DNA of 64,000 nt from Prorocentrum cordatum (GCA_963575745.1 CAUYUJ010014175.1:12501-76500); one strand, 5' to 3'; shown: positions 41,401 to 52,630, counted from the stretch's first letter. Program-made: numbers and translations. The notes: generated from the letters alone by a model not told the origin.

Positions 41401-44022
41401 CTCACCTCTCCTCCCCTCGTCCCCCACGGTACAGGAGTGAGGAGGATTTTTCGATGCAGTTTTGCCGATGTTTATGAACCCCCCCTGGCGCAGTGTCGAC
41501 CATGCCCCGCCTATACTTCTGGCCTGACGGCGGCTTCAGCCCCGTTCAAGCCAATCTGCAGGGACGCCATGAGCTCCCACTGTGGCCAAGCCTCCTACCT
41601 GGGTGAGGGCCAGGCTGCCCTCCACCGTGCGGGACGAGCCAACCCCAGCTCCACCGATGGAGACGGGCCAGGTCGCTCCATCCACCTCGTCAGCCTCAAC
41701 ATCACGCGTCTCCCAGCAAACTGGCCAACCATCACCGCTCTAGGTGTCGACCACAACGCCGCAGTCATAGCACTGCAGGAGACCCGACATGCCAAGCCTA
41801 CCAGACAAGCCATCGCTACCAACGCCGCCAATCCACACCACGGGGGATATCATGCCAGTCTGGGACCTGACCTGGATCTGGCGCGAGCCCAGCGCAAAGC
41901 CGCCCACGGCGGCACAGACCACACGGTCGAGGGCAACACTGGCGCCTCGGGAGGGGTCGCCATCCTCTCTAAGGACGCCATCGTCGACTCCACCGTCGAC
42001 GACACTGCGTCCTGTATCGCCACACTCAAGGCCAAGAAAAGATGGCACGAGGCCTTCCTCCCGCTCTGCACCCAGCACCGCCGCAGGCGGCGAAGAAACA
42101 ACCACGGGCCCGCTGGGATCTACATAGCGAGCCTCTACGGGGTCGCTGGAGGAGACAGCACCGACTTGTTTCGGCTAGCTGACTGCGCCGCCGCGAGGGT
42201 CGGCACAGCCCCGTATTTCATTTGCATGGACGCCAACACGAACATCGACGACAATCCACACCTGCTGCACATGATGCAGCACGGATGGTTTAACGTCGCT
42301 GAAGGCACACCTGACCACACCATGCACACATATGGCAATATCCCTGACTGGGACCGCGTCACCAAGTGTCCCCGCACTTCGCGCATCGATTACATCATCG
42401 CCAACCAAGCGGCGCGATCCCTTGTCACCGACTTCTGCTATCTGCGTGGCTTGCCAGCGAAGTCCCATGTTGGCCTGCAGGTCACGCTCGACCTTAGCCG
42501 CCTCGACCATACGGCCCGACGCCTTCTAGCCCCCACGCCTTACCCTCCTAACGATGGAGCTCATGAGGGCCACGAACTTCAGGCATTAGGGACCCTCATC
42601 GCAGGGCGTTGCCAGGACCGCATGGAGCAGGCCGACACACGCGACGACGTGGAACGCATGTTCGCCCTGGCAAACGAGGCCAGCCATGAGTACCATCTCA
42701 CTCGGCTACGCGACCTGCCACCTCCACCGCCAGACCACCCAAAAAAGAAGCCCCCCACCATGCACGGGCTCACACCCACGTTCGAGGAGCGACCCGCTGT
42801 CCCCCGCGCCTTTCCCACCTACGGAGCTTCCACGATTCACATGAACCGCCTTCGCAAGCTCCATCGGCAACTTTGTGAGCTTCGCTTCATCGGACAGCAC
42901 CACCGCATTGACTGCCGTGCCATCCCGCCGTACCTGGCGCAGCGCATCGACTGCACGTGGACCGCGGCCCGCCTTCTCTGTCACAAGCTGCGCCCCACGG
43001 TCCTCCTGGCCTTTCCCGAGGCCTGGAACCCCGACGAGCCAGCACCACACGGAGAGCACCTGGACCGTCTGATCCAAAACCTTGACTCAGAGCTGGCGCG
43101 ACGTGCAAACCGAGCCAAAGCTGAACGCATCAAGATTTGGGCTGAGGGTGTCCGCGAGCCGAGCGGGCGAAAGGCGGCCATATACACACGGGCTGCTGAC
43201 TGCTCGCCCACGGCGTATCTCCGCACGCCCACCACTCCCGACGATACGCAACTCCACTGCGACACCACCGCCTTCAACCCTGATCAAGCCTGCGCGGACG
43301 ATAGTGATGCCGACACCGACGCTGGCGGCTTCAGCCCCAGCGACGGTAGCTCGCTCGACACGGACAACGACGAAGGCCACACTTGTGACCCACCACCTGC
43401 CCAGGTTCCCGACGCCCTTCCCGCCAACGCCATTGTTGCCAATACCAAAGACATGCTTAAGCTCATGGTCGACACCTGGGAGCCCATCTTGGGCAGGTAC
43501 CGCGCTCGCGCGGGTCATGACGCCGAAGCTATGCCGACGTGGGCGGACTTCTACGACGAGTACCGACAAGAGCTGCCTACGCCATCACCAGCAGCCCCTT
43601 TCCACCTCACCGACGACCAACTCATCCACTTCATTCGCACCCGTTCACCGCGCCGCGCGGGGGGACTCGACGGCTGGACAACTAAGGAGGCCAAGGAGTT
43701 ACCCGACGACATCCTTCGCCTCTTCGCCAGCGTCTTACGTGCTATGCAACGCACTGGCACCATCCCAGAACCCCTCCTCACGTGCCAAACCCGTGCCTCC
43801 GAAAAGGCCGAGGGGAACTCCCGACGGACCAACGACTTCTCTCGGTTCTTTCCGTTTGGATGTACGCGTGGGAAGCGCCAGCCTACCGTAGCCTCACGGA
43901 CTGGCGGAAAGGATGGACCCACGCCACGAGCTTCGGCGCTGTTCCCAAAGCTACCATTGGGGATGTCAGCACCTCTCTCGCCCTGCGCATCGAGCACGCC
44001 AGGGCTTTACTCCTCCCCTTAG
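38278..44022 (+). CDS. ORF3 region, part 3: Cys-rich region, APE-type endonuclease and start of reverse transcriptase
   Basis: A 1,914-codon frame, open slightly upstream of the ATG. Residues 206-280 are Cys-rich (SCLQCRFQCCQYC, then PTCPDC). Residues 400-560 hold an unfamiliar globular region, and residues 570-1030 are Pro/Ala/Arg-rich. An endonuclease/exonuclease/phosphatase domain spans about 1134-1400: LNITR, LQETRH (catalytic E), GGVAILSK, ASLYG, FICMDANTN (D and N), SRIDYII and SHVG. This is the nicking enzyme of APE-class LINEs. Reverse transcriptase begins near residue 1788 (RRAGGLDGWTTKEAKELP). Near 43790 the sense moves to the next frame, so the last 70-80 residues here are out of frame. 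Confidence 0.8.
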   Translation: MPSLISAAAALARGHARPRRSASRSSRQSGGNSTSDNSDIETWEHIVTEEEPTAYHVLAFHVRDVRARVNAPGIEVWLDPGDHHDGAYLPWGTTVMGHRVIDPAVAGCDGWVILHHDHGDTTTKLWAPTQVHVKADDTWRTVMVPADMGPQWIERHADDARLPAEVVRTTGQSWFADVWPLWDRPRPHPDDPGTNEQALPPLPGRWSCLQCRFQCCQYCAARRNTQLGTSGQPTCPDCSLSGLRALMDWSTDYSCNSWTCAYSTDNRDSDTCCLSSRCPHPPSPHSLFDVRATGMPPHILARQYGNAPAHHDLKEPPRAPSGPGGEPPQPGQAGYQGQWYLPPRPRRVPRQGLPDGTRRPPGFTGTGMPEDPSPDQPLWREGYVLFGPHQALKEDFTFNKTVRRPYSLAITNMHRDRVTVRTVCESIAERIHTTRTRWRDVVLYWDAEGGPGPQALDYDMRLCDAMVSRATTEAELNHDRSNRGSFCLYGPAHQRAVNITVLPEPQNIDYMEHVRRYSPVGETYPDHAFEHVYQGWRRPDVPTILPDPRPLSRADQQRYQQHQQRIQQRDQRDAGQPSTPRNRSPARVPTGGSTVYGGGAAYHRGPIGARPAAAGAAASSYGHAPHARVHPAVIGYPRALVQAPPRATSPVPGSTRAWGHYPGRHDSTPSNQPAVVTPAASAQGAAPSRGRTGRPEGWRDANVRAWQPRQHTPPPNVAAALRPAQAKPAPPERERQPLVPLVLTYTQAHHSASPRHSDGSAHHISPRPDAVDPDQAAASAAGGAGGPRQPSPTPCAAPIRSPSRADSARANAQATSPRDRHTGGRVPRSRSCSRHSSRKAPGSSTSSPPRETQADGKAPEVVPRFGASAIEPGQVDLEPTPSTDQELPPPTRVVAPIDEAPTFDPFKNKYRVKDLAAGFGGGSPLSPQSRGGAPATSAAAAAAAAPRGVSPVRNACLAAAGMDEAQRQATDRAARAVPPDAAHHGTDGAGAPPQDGPAVSRAQYMRARCAAAAPSCRRWSAFALVFGRTDRGVASLSLCCRLTSPPLVPHGTGVRRIFRCSFADVYEPPLAQCRPCPAYTSGLTAASAPFKPICRDAMSSHCGQASYLGEGQAALHRAGRANPSSTDGDGPGRSIHLVSLNITRLPANWPTITALGVDHNAAVIALQETRHAKPTRQAIATNAANPHHGGYHASLGPDLDLARAQRKAAHGGTDHTVEGNTGASGGVAILSKDAIVDSTVDDTASCIATLKAKKRWHEAFLPLCTQHRRRRRRNNHGPAGIYIASLYGVAGGDSTDLFRLADCAAARVGTAPYFICMDANTNIDDNPHLLHMMQHGWFNVAEGTPDHTMHTYGNIPDWDRVTKCPRTSRIDYIIANQAARSLVTDFCYLRGLPAKSHVGLQVTLDLSRLDHTARRLLAPTPYPPNDGAHEGHELQALGTLIAGRCQDRMEQADTRDDVERMFALANEASHEYHLTRLRDLPPPPPDHPKKKPPTMHGLTPTFEERPAVPRAFPTYGASTIHMNRLRKLHRQLCELRFIGQHHRIDCRAIPPYLAQRIDCTWTAARLLCHKLRPTVLLAFPEAWNPDEPAPHGEHLDRLIQNLDSELARRANRAKAERIKIWAEGVREPSGRKAAIYTRAADCSPTAYLRTPTTPDDTQLHCDTTAFNPDQACADDSDADTDAGGFSPSDGSSLDTDNDEGHTCDPPPAQVPDALPANAIVANTKDMLKLMVDTWEPILGRYRARAGHDAEAMPTWADFYDEYRQELPTPSPAAPFHLTDDQLIHFIRTRSPRRAGGLDGWTTKEAKELPDDILRLFASVLRAMQRTGTIPEPLLTCQTRASEKAEGNSRRTNDFSRFFPFGCTRGKRQPTVASRTGGKDGPTPRASALFPKLPLGMSAPLSPCASSTPGLYSSP
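39223..39253 (+). other. Bulged hairpin 8
   Basis: Ten-position arms, CCCCCCCGAG with CCCGGGGGGG, one mismatch; unpaired C, upper stem GCC/GGC, loop TTCA. Confidence 0.7.
40307..40329 (+). other. Bulged hairpin 9
   Basis: Arms CCCCTG/CAGGGG (6 bp), unpaired C, upper stem GGC/GCC, loop TTCA. Reads AASAQG. Confidence 0.8.
41526..41546 (+). other. Bulged hairpin 10
   Basis: Arms GACGG/CCGTT (5 bp with one G-T pair), unpaired C, upper stem GGC/GCC, loop TTCA. Lies before the endonuclease domain. Confidence 0.65.
43320..43342 (+). other. Bulged hairpin 11
   Basis: Arms CGCTGG/CCAGCG (6 bp), unpaired C, upper stem GGC/GCC, loop TTCA. Lies between endonuclease and reverse transcriptase; reads GGFSPS. 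Confidence 0.8.
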
Positions 44023-47000
44023 CTGGAGCTGCCCTAGACCGACAGAAGTGCTTCGATTACCTCATCACGGACATATGCCTTAACCTTGCGCTGCACGCGG
44101 GGTGCCCTCAAGACATCGTTACTGTCCGCCGAAATTTCTACAGGCACCACAAACGCTACATCCGCATGAACGGAGCGTACTCTAAGGACTTGGCCAGGAC
44201 TAACGGTCACCTCCAGGGAAGCTCGTGGTCCCTGGACGACATCAAGCTGCTCATGTGCGTGTGGACAAAGAGGCAGCATCGATACGTTCCTCGATCGCTC
44301 AGCACTACCTTTGTTGACGACAGCAACTCCACTACCCACACCGCGTCTGAGCTGCAGAAATCTCTTGACGAAACCGCCAAGTTTGATCGATTCTCAGGTC
44401 AACGCATCCACCCTGGTAAAGTGGCAGGGTGGGCGCCCACCGACGAACTTCACGCCGCCGTCACCCAGCTCACTCTGGCGGAGCGCCCCTTACGTGTGGT
44501 CGATACATTCAAGCTCGTCGGGAGTTACATCAACGCCGAGGCAGCGCCGGCTCCAGCCGCGCTTAACCTCACGGCCACCGCAGACGCCCGTGTACGGAGG
44601 GCGACTATTCGCCTGCCGCGCATTGGCAAGCTCCCATCGCCGATGCTTATCAAGGCGCGGCACGCCCGTTCCCTTGCTGCCAGTGTCTGCACCACGGGCA
44701 CCGACATTCAAGCACCATCGGGCCCAGCCAAAACTGCCTACAACCACGCCCTCAAGGCGGCTATCCGCCCCAAGGGGAACAAGTGGGTCGAGTTCTGGAC
44801 TCTCATGGCCGTGTGCGTCCCAGGACACGCCCTGGAGATCGACGCCATCACGCAGCGTGAAGCATTCCTGTGCCTGCGGCGACAGGTTAACCGCGACGTT
44901 ACACTCTGCGGGCTCGCCAGAGACCTCCAACACCACGTCCAGACCCTGTTTGGTGGAGGACCCGTCGGACGACTCGTCCAGTCGCTCCAGCAGCTCCGAT
45001 GGACCTGGCCCACATTTGGCATCATGTACGACGACTGGGGCTGCCAGATCAGCTGGCTGAATTTACCCCAAAACGCCTTCCTTCACATGCTGCGGGCCTC
45101 ACAACGCAGAGCCTTTCTGCGGAGGATCAAGCCACGGCGACACGACCTTGGATACCTTGCCTCTGTCAAACAGGGCCTCGACCTCTTCGCCAGCACGTGG
45201 CTCGCCCGAACTAAAGGAGCAGCCAAATGCACTGCCTGGCAGCTGGCGCTCCTCCTGAACTACCTGTCGGGCGGGGACCACACCCAACAGCGACGATCCC
45301 GATCAAACACGTCAGCTGACCCCAGCCCCATCTGCCGATACTGCGACGAGGAAGAGGAAACTCAGGAGCACACTGTCCGCGACTGCAAGTGCTGGGCCCG
45401 AGAAAGACTCCCTCTCACCACCCTCATCAGTGACGACCAGTGGGCCCGTCTCCCGCCGCACACAAGACACTGCGGGCTCTTTGACGAAGACCCAGCCCTC
45501 CTTGACCTGCAGGCCGACCTCGCGAGGGACCCGCTGCCACAGCCCATACCGCGGCCCCCCCCTGAGGGAGATCCTGCGGCTTCAGCCCAGGACACCTACA
45601 CCACCTACCTTGACCACGACACTGGTTGGACATGGGTCTACGCTGCCACAGACGGCGCTTGCACCAACCAAGCCATCCCATTGCTAGCACGAGCGGGTTA
45701 CGGCGTCTACTACGGCATCGACCATCGCATGAACTACAGTGCACGCGTCCACGGCCTAACGCAGAACGCTCAGGTTGCGGAGACCCTCGCCATCGTCCAC
45801 CTTACGGCATGTGCCGAACGGCCCGTGCACGTTTTCGTGGACAACCAGGCGGTGGTCGATGGGTTCCAAAGCATCATCGACGGACATCCAGCGCCGCAGG
45901 GCACACACGTGGACCTCTGGGAAAAGATCCACCGATGTGTTATGGCCAAGCCAAACATGTTCCGCGTCGAAAAAATCGCCAGCCACCTGGGAGACATGGG
46001 CATCGACCTTGGGCTCATCGGGCCCATTGCGGAGGAGTTCAACCGTCAGGCTGACGCCCTTGCCACAATGGCGGCACGCACTCACAACCTTCCAGACGAC
46101 ATTGTCGAAGCTGCCAAAACACGACATCGCCAAGCGACCGTGCTCCATGGGGTCGCTGTCGCTATTTACGAGCGCAGACACCGCACTCTCCCGCTCCCAC
46201 ACCGCAGGGCTGGGTTTACAGCTGCGGAACTCAGCAAAATGGAACCAAACCCCCTGCTGTCGGACCAGGCACCACCCGCGGCTGGACCAGACATCCCGCA
46301 GAACCCGGACGAGCTCTGGGCCGAGGCCCAACGAGCGATATACGACGAACAGGAGGACGACCCGTTCGGCTTCGGCGGGGGACTAGACTTCCTGGACGAC
46401 GGGCCAGCCAGCGCCAACCTTGCCCCGTCGGGCATCCGCACGACGCCCACCTCGACTCCGCCACCGAGAGCGGCACCGCACCCACATGATGACGTCGCTC
46501 ACCTCCAAGACGCCGACGAACAGGAGGACGACCCGTACGGCTTCGGTGGGGGATTGGACTTCTTGGACGACGGCCCAGCCAGCGACAACCCTGCCCCGTC
46601 GGGCAACCTCCCGACGCCTACCGCGACTCCGCCACCGAGAGCGACAGTGCACCCACATGATGAGGTCGCCCACCGTCAAGACGCCGACGATGACCTGGTT
46701 GACCCCCTCGGACCGAGTGGCAGCATAGACGACGCTCCGCCGACACCCCACGCTGCCGACCATGCCGCCCTATCGAGACGCCACCCGACTACGCGGCCGA
46801 CCCCAGAGCCTCCGCATGACACCATGATTGGTCCTACCGTGCCACCCACTCCGTCCCCCCACCAGCGCCAGCCCGCGGGGGCGGCTCCAGCCCCCCCGCA
46901 GGGCACCGAGCCAGTCAGGCCGCCGCACCCCGTCCATGCTTCCACTGTTGCTGGGCGTGAGGATGCGGCTCGTCCGACCTCACGGGGCGAGGCCCTAGCG

Positions 47001-47405
47001 GCTCCAGCCCTGGGGCCGCGTGTTACCCTCCAGTCACCTCTCAAGGGTGTCGGCCGTCAGCACACGGGGTGCCGTACTGCGCCAGCCCACCACTTGGCCA
47101 GGCGCACTGATGACCTCGTCCCTGCCACGAGGCCTGCGGCCGCTGACGCTGAGCAGCCGCCCCTCACCGACCGCGAAACCGAGCTGTCCCATGCTATGGC
47201 CGCCCTTCAGCAGAGATGTGCTGCTCTCGCCGCGGACCTCGCCGCTGCTCAAGCCCGTCAAGGCCCTCTGCTCCAGCGCCTCCAGAGCGCCGGTCGTGCC
47301 TTCGCCGAGCTGCGTACGCCCTCGCCCGATGGTGCTGCGCCGTCACTCACCATCCAAGCTATACTGTCATCGCTCCGCGGCGCTCCACCTGGTGCCCCGC
47401 GCTAA
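43782..47405 (+). CDS. ORF3 region, part 4: reverse transcriptase, zinc knuckle and RNase H
   Basis: A 1,207-codon frame that follows a frameshift from part 3. It begins inside reverse transcriptase: LPTDQRLLSVLSVW is an RPISLL-like motif, LDRQKCFDYL (about residue 85) carries the first catalytic Asp, NGHLQGSS is the template-grip motif, and TTFVDDSN (about residue 176) is the active-site xDD. A C-x2-C-x8-H-x4-C finger (CRYCDEEEETQEHTVRDC) lies at about 517-535. RNase H follows with its expected residues: ATDGA (about 621), AETLAI (666), VDNQAV (686) and NRQADALA (757). Then a 57-residue tandem duplication containing FGFGGGLDFLDDGP (856 and 913), and a C-terminal coiled coil (ETELSHAMAALQQRCAALAA). 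It would copy the element RNA into DNA at the nicked target. Confidence 0.85.
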   Translation: MPNPCLRKGRGELPTDQRLLSVLSVWMYAWEAPAYRSLTDWRKGWTHATSFGAVPKATIGDVSTSLALRIEHARALLLPLAGAALDRQKCFDYLITDICLNLALHAGCPQDIVTVRRNFYRHHKRYIRMNGAYSKDLARTNGHLQGSSWSLDDIKLLMCVWTKRQHRYVPRSLSTTFVDDSNSTTHTASELQKSLDETAKFDRFSGQRIHPGKVAGWAPTDELHAAVTQLTLAERPLRVVDTFKLVGSYINAEAAPAPAALNLTATADARVRRATIRLPRIGKLPSPMLIKARHARSLAASVCTTGTDIQAPSGPAKTAYNHALKAAIRPKGNKWVEFWTLMAVCVPGHALEIDAITQREAFLCLRRQVNRDVTLCGLARDLQHHVQTLFGGGPVGRLVQSLQQLRWTWPTFGIMYDDWGCQISWLNLPQNAFLHMLRASQRRAFLRRIKPRRHDLGYLASVKQGLDLFASTWLARTKGAAKCTAWQLALLLNYLSGGDHTQQRRSRSNTSADPSPICRYCDEEEETQEHTVRDCKCWARERLPLTTLISDDQWARLPPHTRHCGLFDEDPALLDLQADLARDPLPQPIPRPPPEGDPAASAQDTYTTYLDHDTGWTWVYAATDGACTNQAIPLLARAGYGVYYGIDHRMNYSARVHGLTQNAQVAETLAIVHLTACAERPVHVFVDNQAVVDGFQSIIDGHPAPQGTHVDLWEKIHRCVMAKPNMFRVEKIASHLGDMGIDLGLIGPIAEEFNRQADALATMAARTHNLPDDIVEAAKTRHRQATVLHGVAVAIYERRHRTLPLPHRRAGFTAAELSKMEPNPLLSDQAPPAAGPDIPQNPDELWAEAQRAIYDEQEDDPFGFGGGLDFLDDGPASANLAPSGIRTTPTSTPPPRAAPHPHDDVAHLQDADEQEDDPYGFGGGLDFLDDGPASDNPAPSGNLPTPTATPPPRATVHPHDEVAHRQDADDDLVDPLGPSGSIDDAPPTPHAADHAALSRRHPTTRPTPEPPHDTMIGPTVPPTPSPHQRQPAGAAPAPPQGTEPVRPPHPVHASTVAGREDAARPTSRGEALAAPALGPRVTLQSPLKGVGRQHTGCRTAPAHHLARRTDDLVPATRPAAADAEQPPLTDRETELSHAMAALQQRCAALAADLAAAQARQGPLLQRLQSAGRAFAELRTPSPDGAAPSLTIQAILSSLRGAPPGAPR
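45572..45592 (+). other. Bulged hairpin 12
   Basis: Arms TCCTG/CAGGA (5 bp), unpaired C, upper stem GGC/GCC, loop TTCA. Lies between reverse transcriptase and RNase H. Confidence 0.75.
46344..46685 (+). repeat. 171-bp tandem duplication in ORF3
   Basis: Two direct copies (46344-46514 and 46515-46685) encode the 57-residue unit with EQEDDP and FGFGGGLDFLDDGP. The duplication is in frame and slightly diverged. Confidence 0.85.
46875..46899 (+). other. Bulged hairpin 13
   Basis: Arms GCGGGGG/CCCCCGC (7 bp), unpaired C, upper stem GGC/GCC, loop TCCA. Lies after RNase H. Confidence 0.8.
46991..47017 (+). other. Bulged hairpin 14
   Basis: Arms GGCCCTAG/CTGGGGCC (8 bp with one G-T pair), unpaired C, upper stem GGC/GCC, loop TCCA. 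Confidence 0.8.
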
Positions 47406-47419
47406 TTTCCTCCTATCTG

Positions 47420-48330
<911 letters not shown>

Positions 48331-48334
<4 letters not shown>

Positions 48335-48352
48335 GCGGTCTCGCGGTCACCG
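48331..48352. other. Junction of unit 1 tail with region U copy 2
   Basis: The element tail ends in ACATACAT and is joined to GGTCTCGCGGTCTCGCGGTC. The octamer GGTCTCGC is present twice here but once at the equivalent place in copy 1 (25556-25563), so the junction carries an 8-bp duplication. The gag frame is cut here. Confidence 0.6.
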
Positions 48353-49872
48353 CCGCACTTCAGACATGGTCCTTTCCTGGGTGGCCGACCTTGGGAGCGA
48401 TCTCCCTCTCGGCGGGGTGGTCCATCACGTCGCTGCCCACTCCCTCGGCCGCCCCTCGGAGGACCCTGAGCCTCCGGATCCAGCCCGGGGCCCTTGAGGT
48501 ATGCGATGCCCTCTTCGGTATTCTCGCTTTCTGTTCTCATCTACGGGGTAGAAGTTCCGGGCGGTCTTCACTCGTCGCAGTAGATGTCGGGCTTCCTCGA
48601 GGCTTCTCTGCTGGGCGGCGAAGGCGGTCTCGGCTTCCTCCATCTCCTGGGCACTGTAGAGCGGCTCCTCGGAGTTCTCTTCACCCTCGTCGTCGCCCTG
48701 GCCGTCGTAGGAAGCCCCCGACTCGTGCTCTTCGTAATAGCTGTACTCGTCGTCCTCCTCGCTGTTCGCCCCCCAGCCGGCATGGGTCCGCCCGCGATCT
48801 CAGTGACGATAGTCCTTGCCCTGCTTCTTGTCCCGACTGGTCAGCTCATCGTCTGGCCAGGAAACTCGAAGCTGCTCTCCGATGCTGTCGTAGTCGACGT
48901 TGCCCTTGACTGCGCTGATGACTGCTGCACGCTCCGTCGGCGTAAGTCTCGATCGCTGCAGCAGTAGCCATCCACGTAGCTGGCCCAAGGGGATCGCCTG
49001 GTCGAAGTCAGTCCCGAAGTCGGGGTGCCCCGGAATCTCCTCGAGGCCAGTCTCGACGAAGCTCCGGAGCGAGTGATTCAGCCCCCTGGCCATCTCAGCA
49101 GCGCCCTCCGGGCCCTCCTGCTCGATCTTGCACGGGGACCAGGTGGGCCCCCCGTAAAGGTTGATTCTCCTTTCTAAAAAAAAGCTCTACCCCCCCCCCC
49201 CCCGCCCCCAGGACTTATCAGCCCCCCTTTCGGGCATGTAAATCATATATGATTCTGACCACATGTCCATCCTAAATATGAAAGGCCGGTCTCCCCCCCC
49301 GAGGCCCCCTTGTGTTTTTCCTTTCGAGAAAAAAAAAAAAAACACTATGCGGTGACATTTTTTGTTCTAACATAACACTTTTCCGCGAATCCCTTGCAAA
49401 AAATGACACGGCGTGCACGCGCGCGCGTCGTCGCGCGCGCATGCCGAAATCCTTCAAAAACCTTCGGTACCGGAAAGATGTCGCAATCATTTATATGTAT
49501 ATATATATACACAAAACGCATTGTTTCGCAACACGGATTTGCTAAACAAAACAAAAAAAAAACGCCCCCGCGCGAGCTCTTGCGATATCTTCAGAAAACC
49601 ATCATTTTTCCATATTTTCACAACGTGCTACCAAACGGGCTTCGCGCGCGCGCATGTCGAAATCTGTCGAACACCCCTGCGCGTGTGCCGTCGCGAGACT
49701 CCCCTGCAAAAAACGAGGCGAAGCGCAGACGGTCGCGTCGTCGCGGGCGCGCGCCGAAAACCTTCAAAACCCATCGGCCTCGGAAGGATTTCAAAATCGC
49801 GCGCCAAAAAAACTTACAAAAACCCAAGGTTTCGCAACGCGGATTTTCAACAAAAGCGCGAGCGCGCTCTTG

Positions 49873-49903
<31 letters not shown>

Positions 49904-50898
49904 CTCCCTGCTCCCGCGTCGTCGTCGTCGTCGCCTACGTCGTCCTCTGTCTTTTCTCGTGTTCGTCGTCGTCGTCCTCTTTGGCGTCGTGGTCGTTTCC
50001 GTCGTCGTTGTCGCCGCGGTCGCCCTTCCTCCTCCTCCAACGTCGTCGTCGTCGTCCGTCGTCGTCTCGTCGTCGTCCCTCTTATTTCGTCACCGTCGCC
50101 GTCGTCGTTGTCGTCGTCGTCTTCCTTCCCCCCTCGTCGTTGTCGTCGTCGGCGTCGCCGTCGTTCCTCCATCGTTGTCGTTCGCGTCGTCGCCGTCCCC
50201 CCTCCTCCCTCGTCGTTGTCGTCGTTGTCGTCGTCGTCGCCGTCGTCGTCCTTCATCCTCCCTCGTCGCCTTCGTTGGCGTCGTCGTCGTCGTCGGCGTC
50301 GTTGCCGTCGTCGAAGTCGTCGGTGTCGCCCCAGTCGTTGCCGCCGGTGTCGTCGTAGTCGGTCTGAACAAGTCTTGAAAACCAATTTGCGGGTGGGTGG
50401 GCGGGATGTTTCTGCGTGCAGTGGAGATGGCGACTTCAAGTTCAGCAGAGCGGTTTCACGCCTCAGCTCTCTCCGAGAGTCGGGCGGCGCGCTGCTTCTT
50501 GAAATGCTCGGCGTCGAACCCTTTGACCACGTCGTGGTAGGCTTCATCGTCTCTGCTGATGTAGCTCGGCGTCGGTTCTCCAGTATCCCGTCGTAGATCA
50601 AAGGCCCATATTGCCAAATACTTCCCCGCATCCTGGATGGGTTGAGCCCCGAGCTTCGATCTCACATGTCTGAGCGACTCGGTAGCTCCGTCGTCCTTCT
50701 CGACGCGGTGCCAGTCGACATCTTTTGCTGCCTGTCTCGCTCGGCCTTCAAGTCGCCCCCATAATCGTGGGCCACATGCGCATCTCTCATCTCGACGGGC
50801 CCCTCTGATGTAGGCCTTGACGTGTTTTCGTAGTCATCCACCGCGGTGGAATCTCCGTTCCACTTCGGTACGATACCGTCTCCATTATTATTTGCCAT
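48335..50898 (-). pseudogene. Ty1/copia-like gag remnant, copy 2, truncated
   Basis: A near-identical copy of the gag part of 25555-28122: start at 50898, WAFDLRRD region at 50456-50665, intron-like insert at about 49165-50375, then an LRGWLLLQRSRLTP stretch and a SLEEARHLLRR helix. It is cut within the zinc-knuckle-like KCGGDRET sequence at the junction with the unit 1 tail, so the protease part seen in copy 1 is absent. It carries the same frameshifts as copy 1, which shows that decay preceded the duplication. Confidence 0.6.
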
Positions 50899-51640
50899 GG
50901 CCTGTGGAACGCATCAATCCGTGAATATGTTGTCCGTGGAGCGCATGCTCCGTTACCATGCAATAGTCCCGCCTGTAGACCACTGCCCTGATATCAATCA
51001 AGAATACTAACCTCATTTCTCTCTCAATGATGTGATGGGGGTCGTTGCAGGCGCCATCCGACGTGGGGGATTTGGGGGCAGCGGCGGCGCGATTCTGATA
51101 GCGCGATGGTGGTGAACAGGATCTGCGTCAGCGGGCAATTCGCTGTTCTGCGTCTCCTAGACGCACGCCAGTCAGTCCAGCGTCGCTGCGACGCTGCAAA
51201 GCATTGAGCCAGAACGGTTTCGGATGAACCAGTTCTGGGGTATTATAACGGGGATATCGGAGGGCCTACTAAGCAAGGCTAGCTGAAACCTGGAGGCTTA
51301 AGGGGGCCCGATTCGCCAGGATACGCAGGTATACATAAAAGAGGCTACTGTGGAGCCTGATCCTTTACATGTCACGCACGGCCTCTAGGGGCCACCTGTC
51401 GCAAGTAAGCTCTAGGTAGGCAGGCGTTGGGCTGCGACGTGCAACCTTGGGGCGTCGCCGCGCCATGCTTTGTCATGCTAGGCGTTAATGCTCAACACCG
51501 CGCAATGCCATGTAATGCTACGCCATGCTAGAACAATCCGACTGCCCGAATAGAAAGGAAATAAAAGCCATGGTAAGGGATGAGAGGGAGGGATCGGAAG
51601 TCAGATCTGGCGCGAGCGCGCCTAGCTTGGCGTTCCCCTC
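50899..51640. other. Leader and spacer of region U copy 2, no gene
   Basis: Equivalent of 28123-28863. It contains the same hairpins and the possible DinoSL-like 21-mer at 51203-51223. Confidence 0.5.
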
Positions 51641-52630
51641 TCTTCCTCCTCCTCCTCCTCCCCCTCCTCCTCTTCCTCCTCCTCCCCCTCCTTTTCCTCC
51701 TCCTCCTTCCCCTCCCCCAGCAACGTTATTATTTTTCATCGCAAGCATCGCCAGCAACCGCACCATGGGCATCATCATTAGCAACATCATCAGCATCACC
51801 GGCATCATCAGCATCATAACCACCAATATCACCATCAGAAACGCCGTCATCATCATCAGCACCATCATCATCATCATCATCAGCATCCGAATCCTCATCA
51901 TCATAGTCAGCATCCTACTCAGCATCATCATCATTATCATCATCATCGTCATCATAATCGTCATCGTCAGCATCGTCATCCGCATCATCAGCAGCATCAT
52001 CATCATCGGCATCATCACCATCAGAGCCATCATCATCACCAGCATCATCATATTCAGCACCATCATCAGCAGCATCATCATCAGCATCATCACGATCAGC
52101 ATCAGCATCATCATCATCATCAGCATCGTCAGCATCATCATAAGCACCCTAATCATCACCATTAGCAGCAGCACCAGCATGAACATAACCATCAGCATCA
52201 TCATGGTCAGCATCATCATAATCATCAACATCACCATCATCAGCAACATTATTAGCAGCATCATCAGCATCAGCATCATCAGCAGCATCAGCATCAGCAT
52301 CATCATAGCCATCAGCAGCATCAGCAGCATCATCAACAGCAGCATCATCAGCGCCATCACCAGCATCATCATCATCATCCTCAGCAGCATCATCAGGATC
52401 AGCAGGATCAGCAGGATCAGCATCAGCAGCGCCATATGCATTATTATCATCATCGGCATCTTCAGATTCAGCTTCTTCTTCATCTTCATTTCCATCTGCA
52501 GCATTCCCATCATCCTCAACATCATCATCCGCATCAACATCAACGACATCATCATCATCCCACGTTTCCTTCCCGTCGCCCCCCTCTCCCCCCTCACCTC
52601 CCCCTCCTCCTCCTTTTCCTTCTCCTCCTT
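51640..52630. repeat. TCC and ATC/CAG array, copy 2
   Basis: Counterpart of 28861-29868, with triplet-number differences. The acidic minus frame 52149-52694 lies across its right end. Confidence 0.9.
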
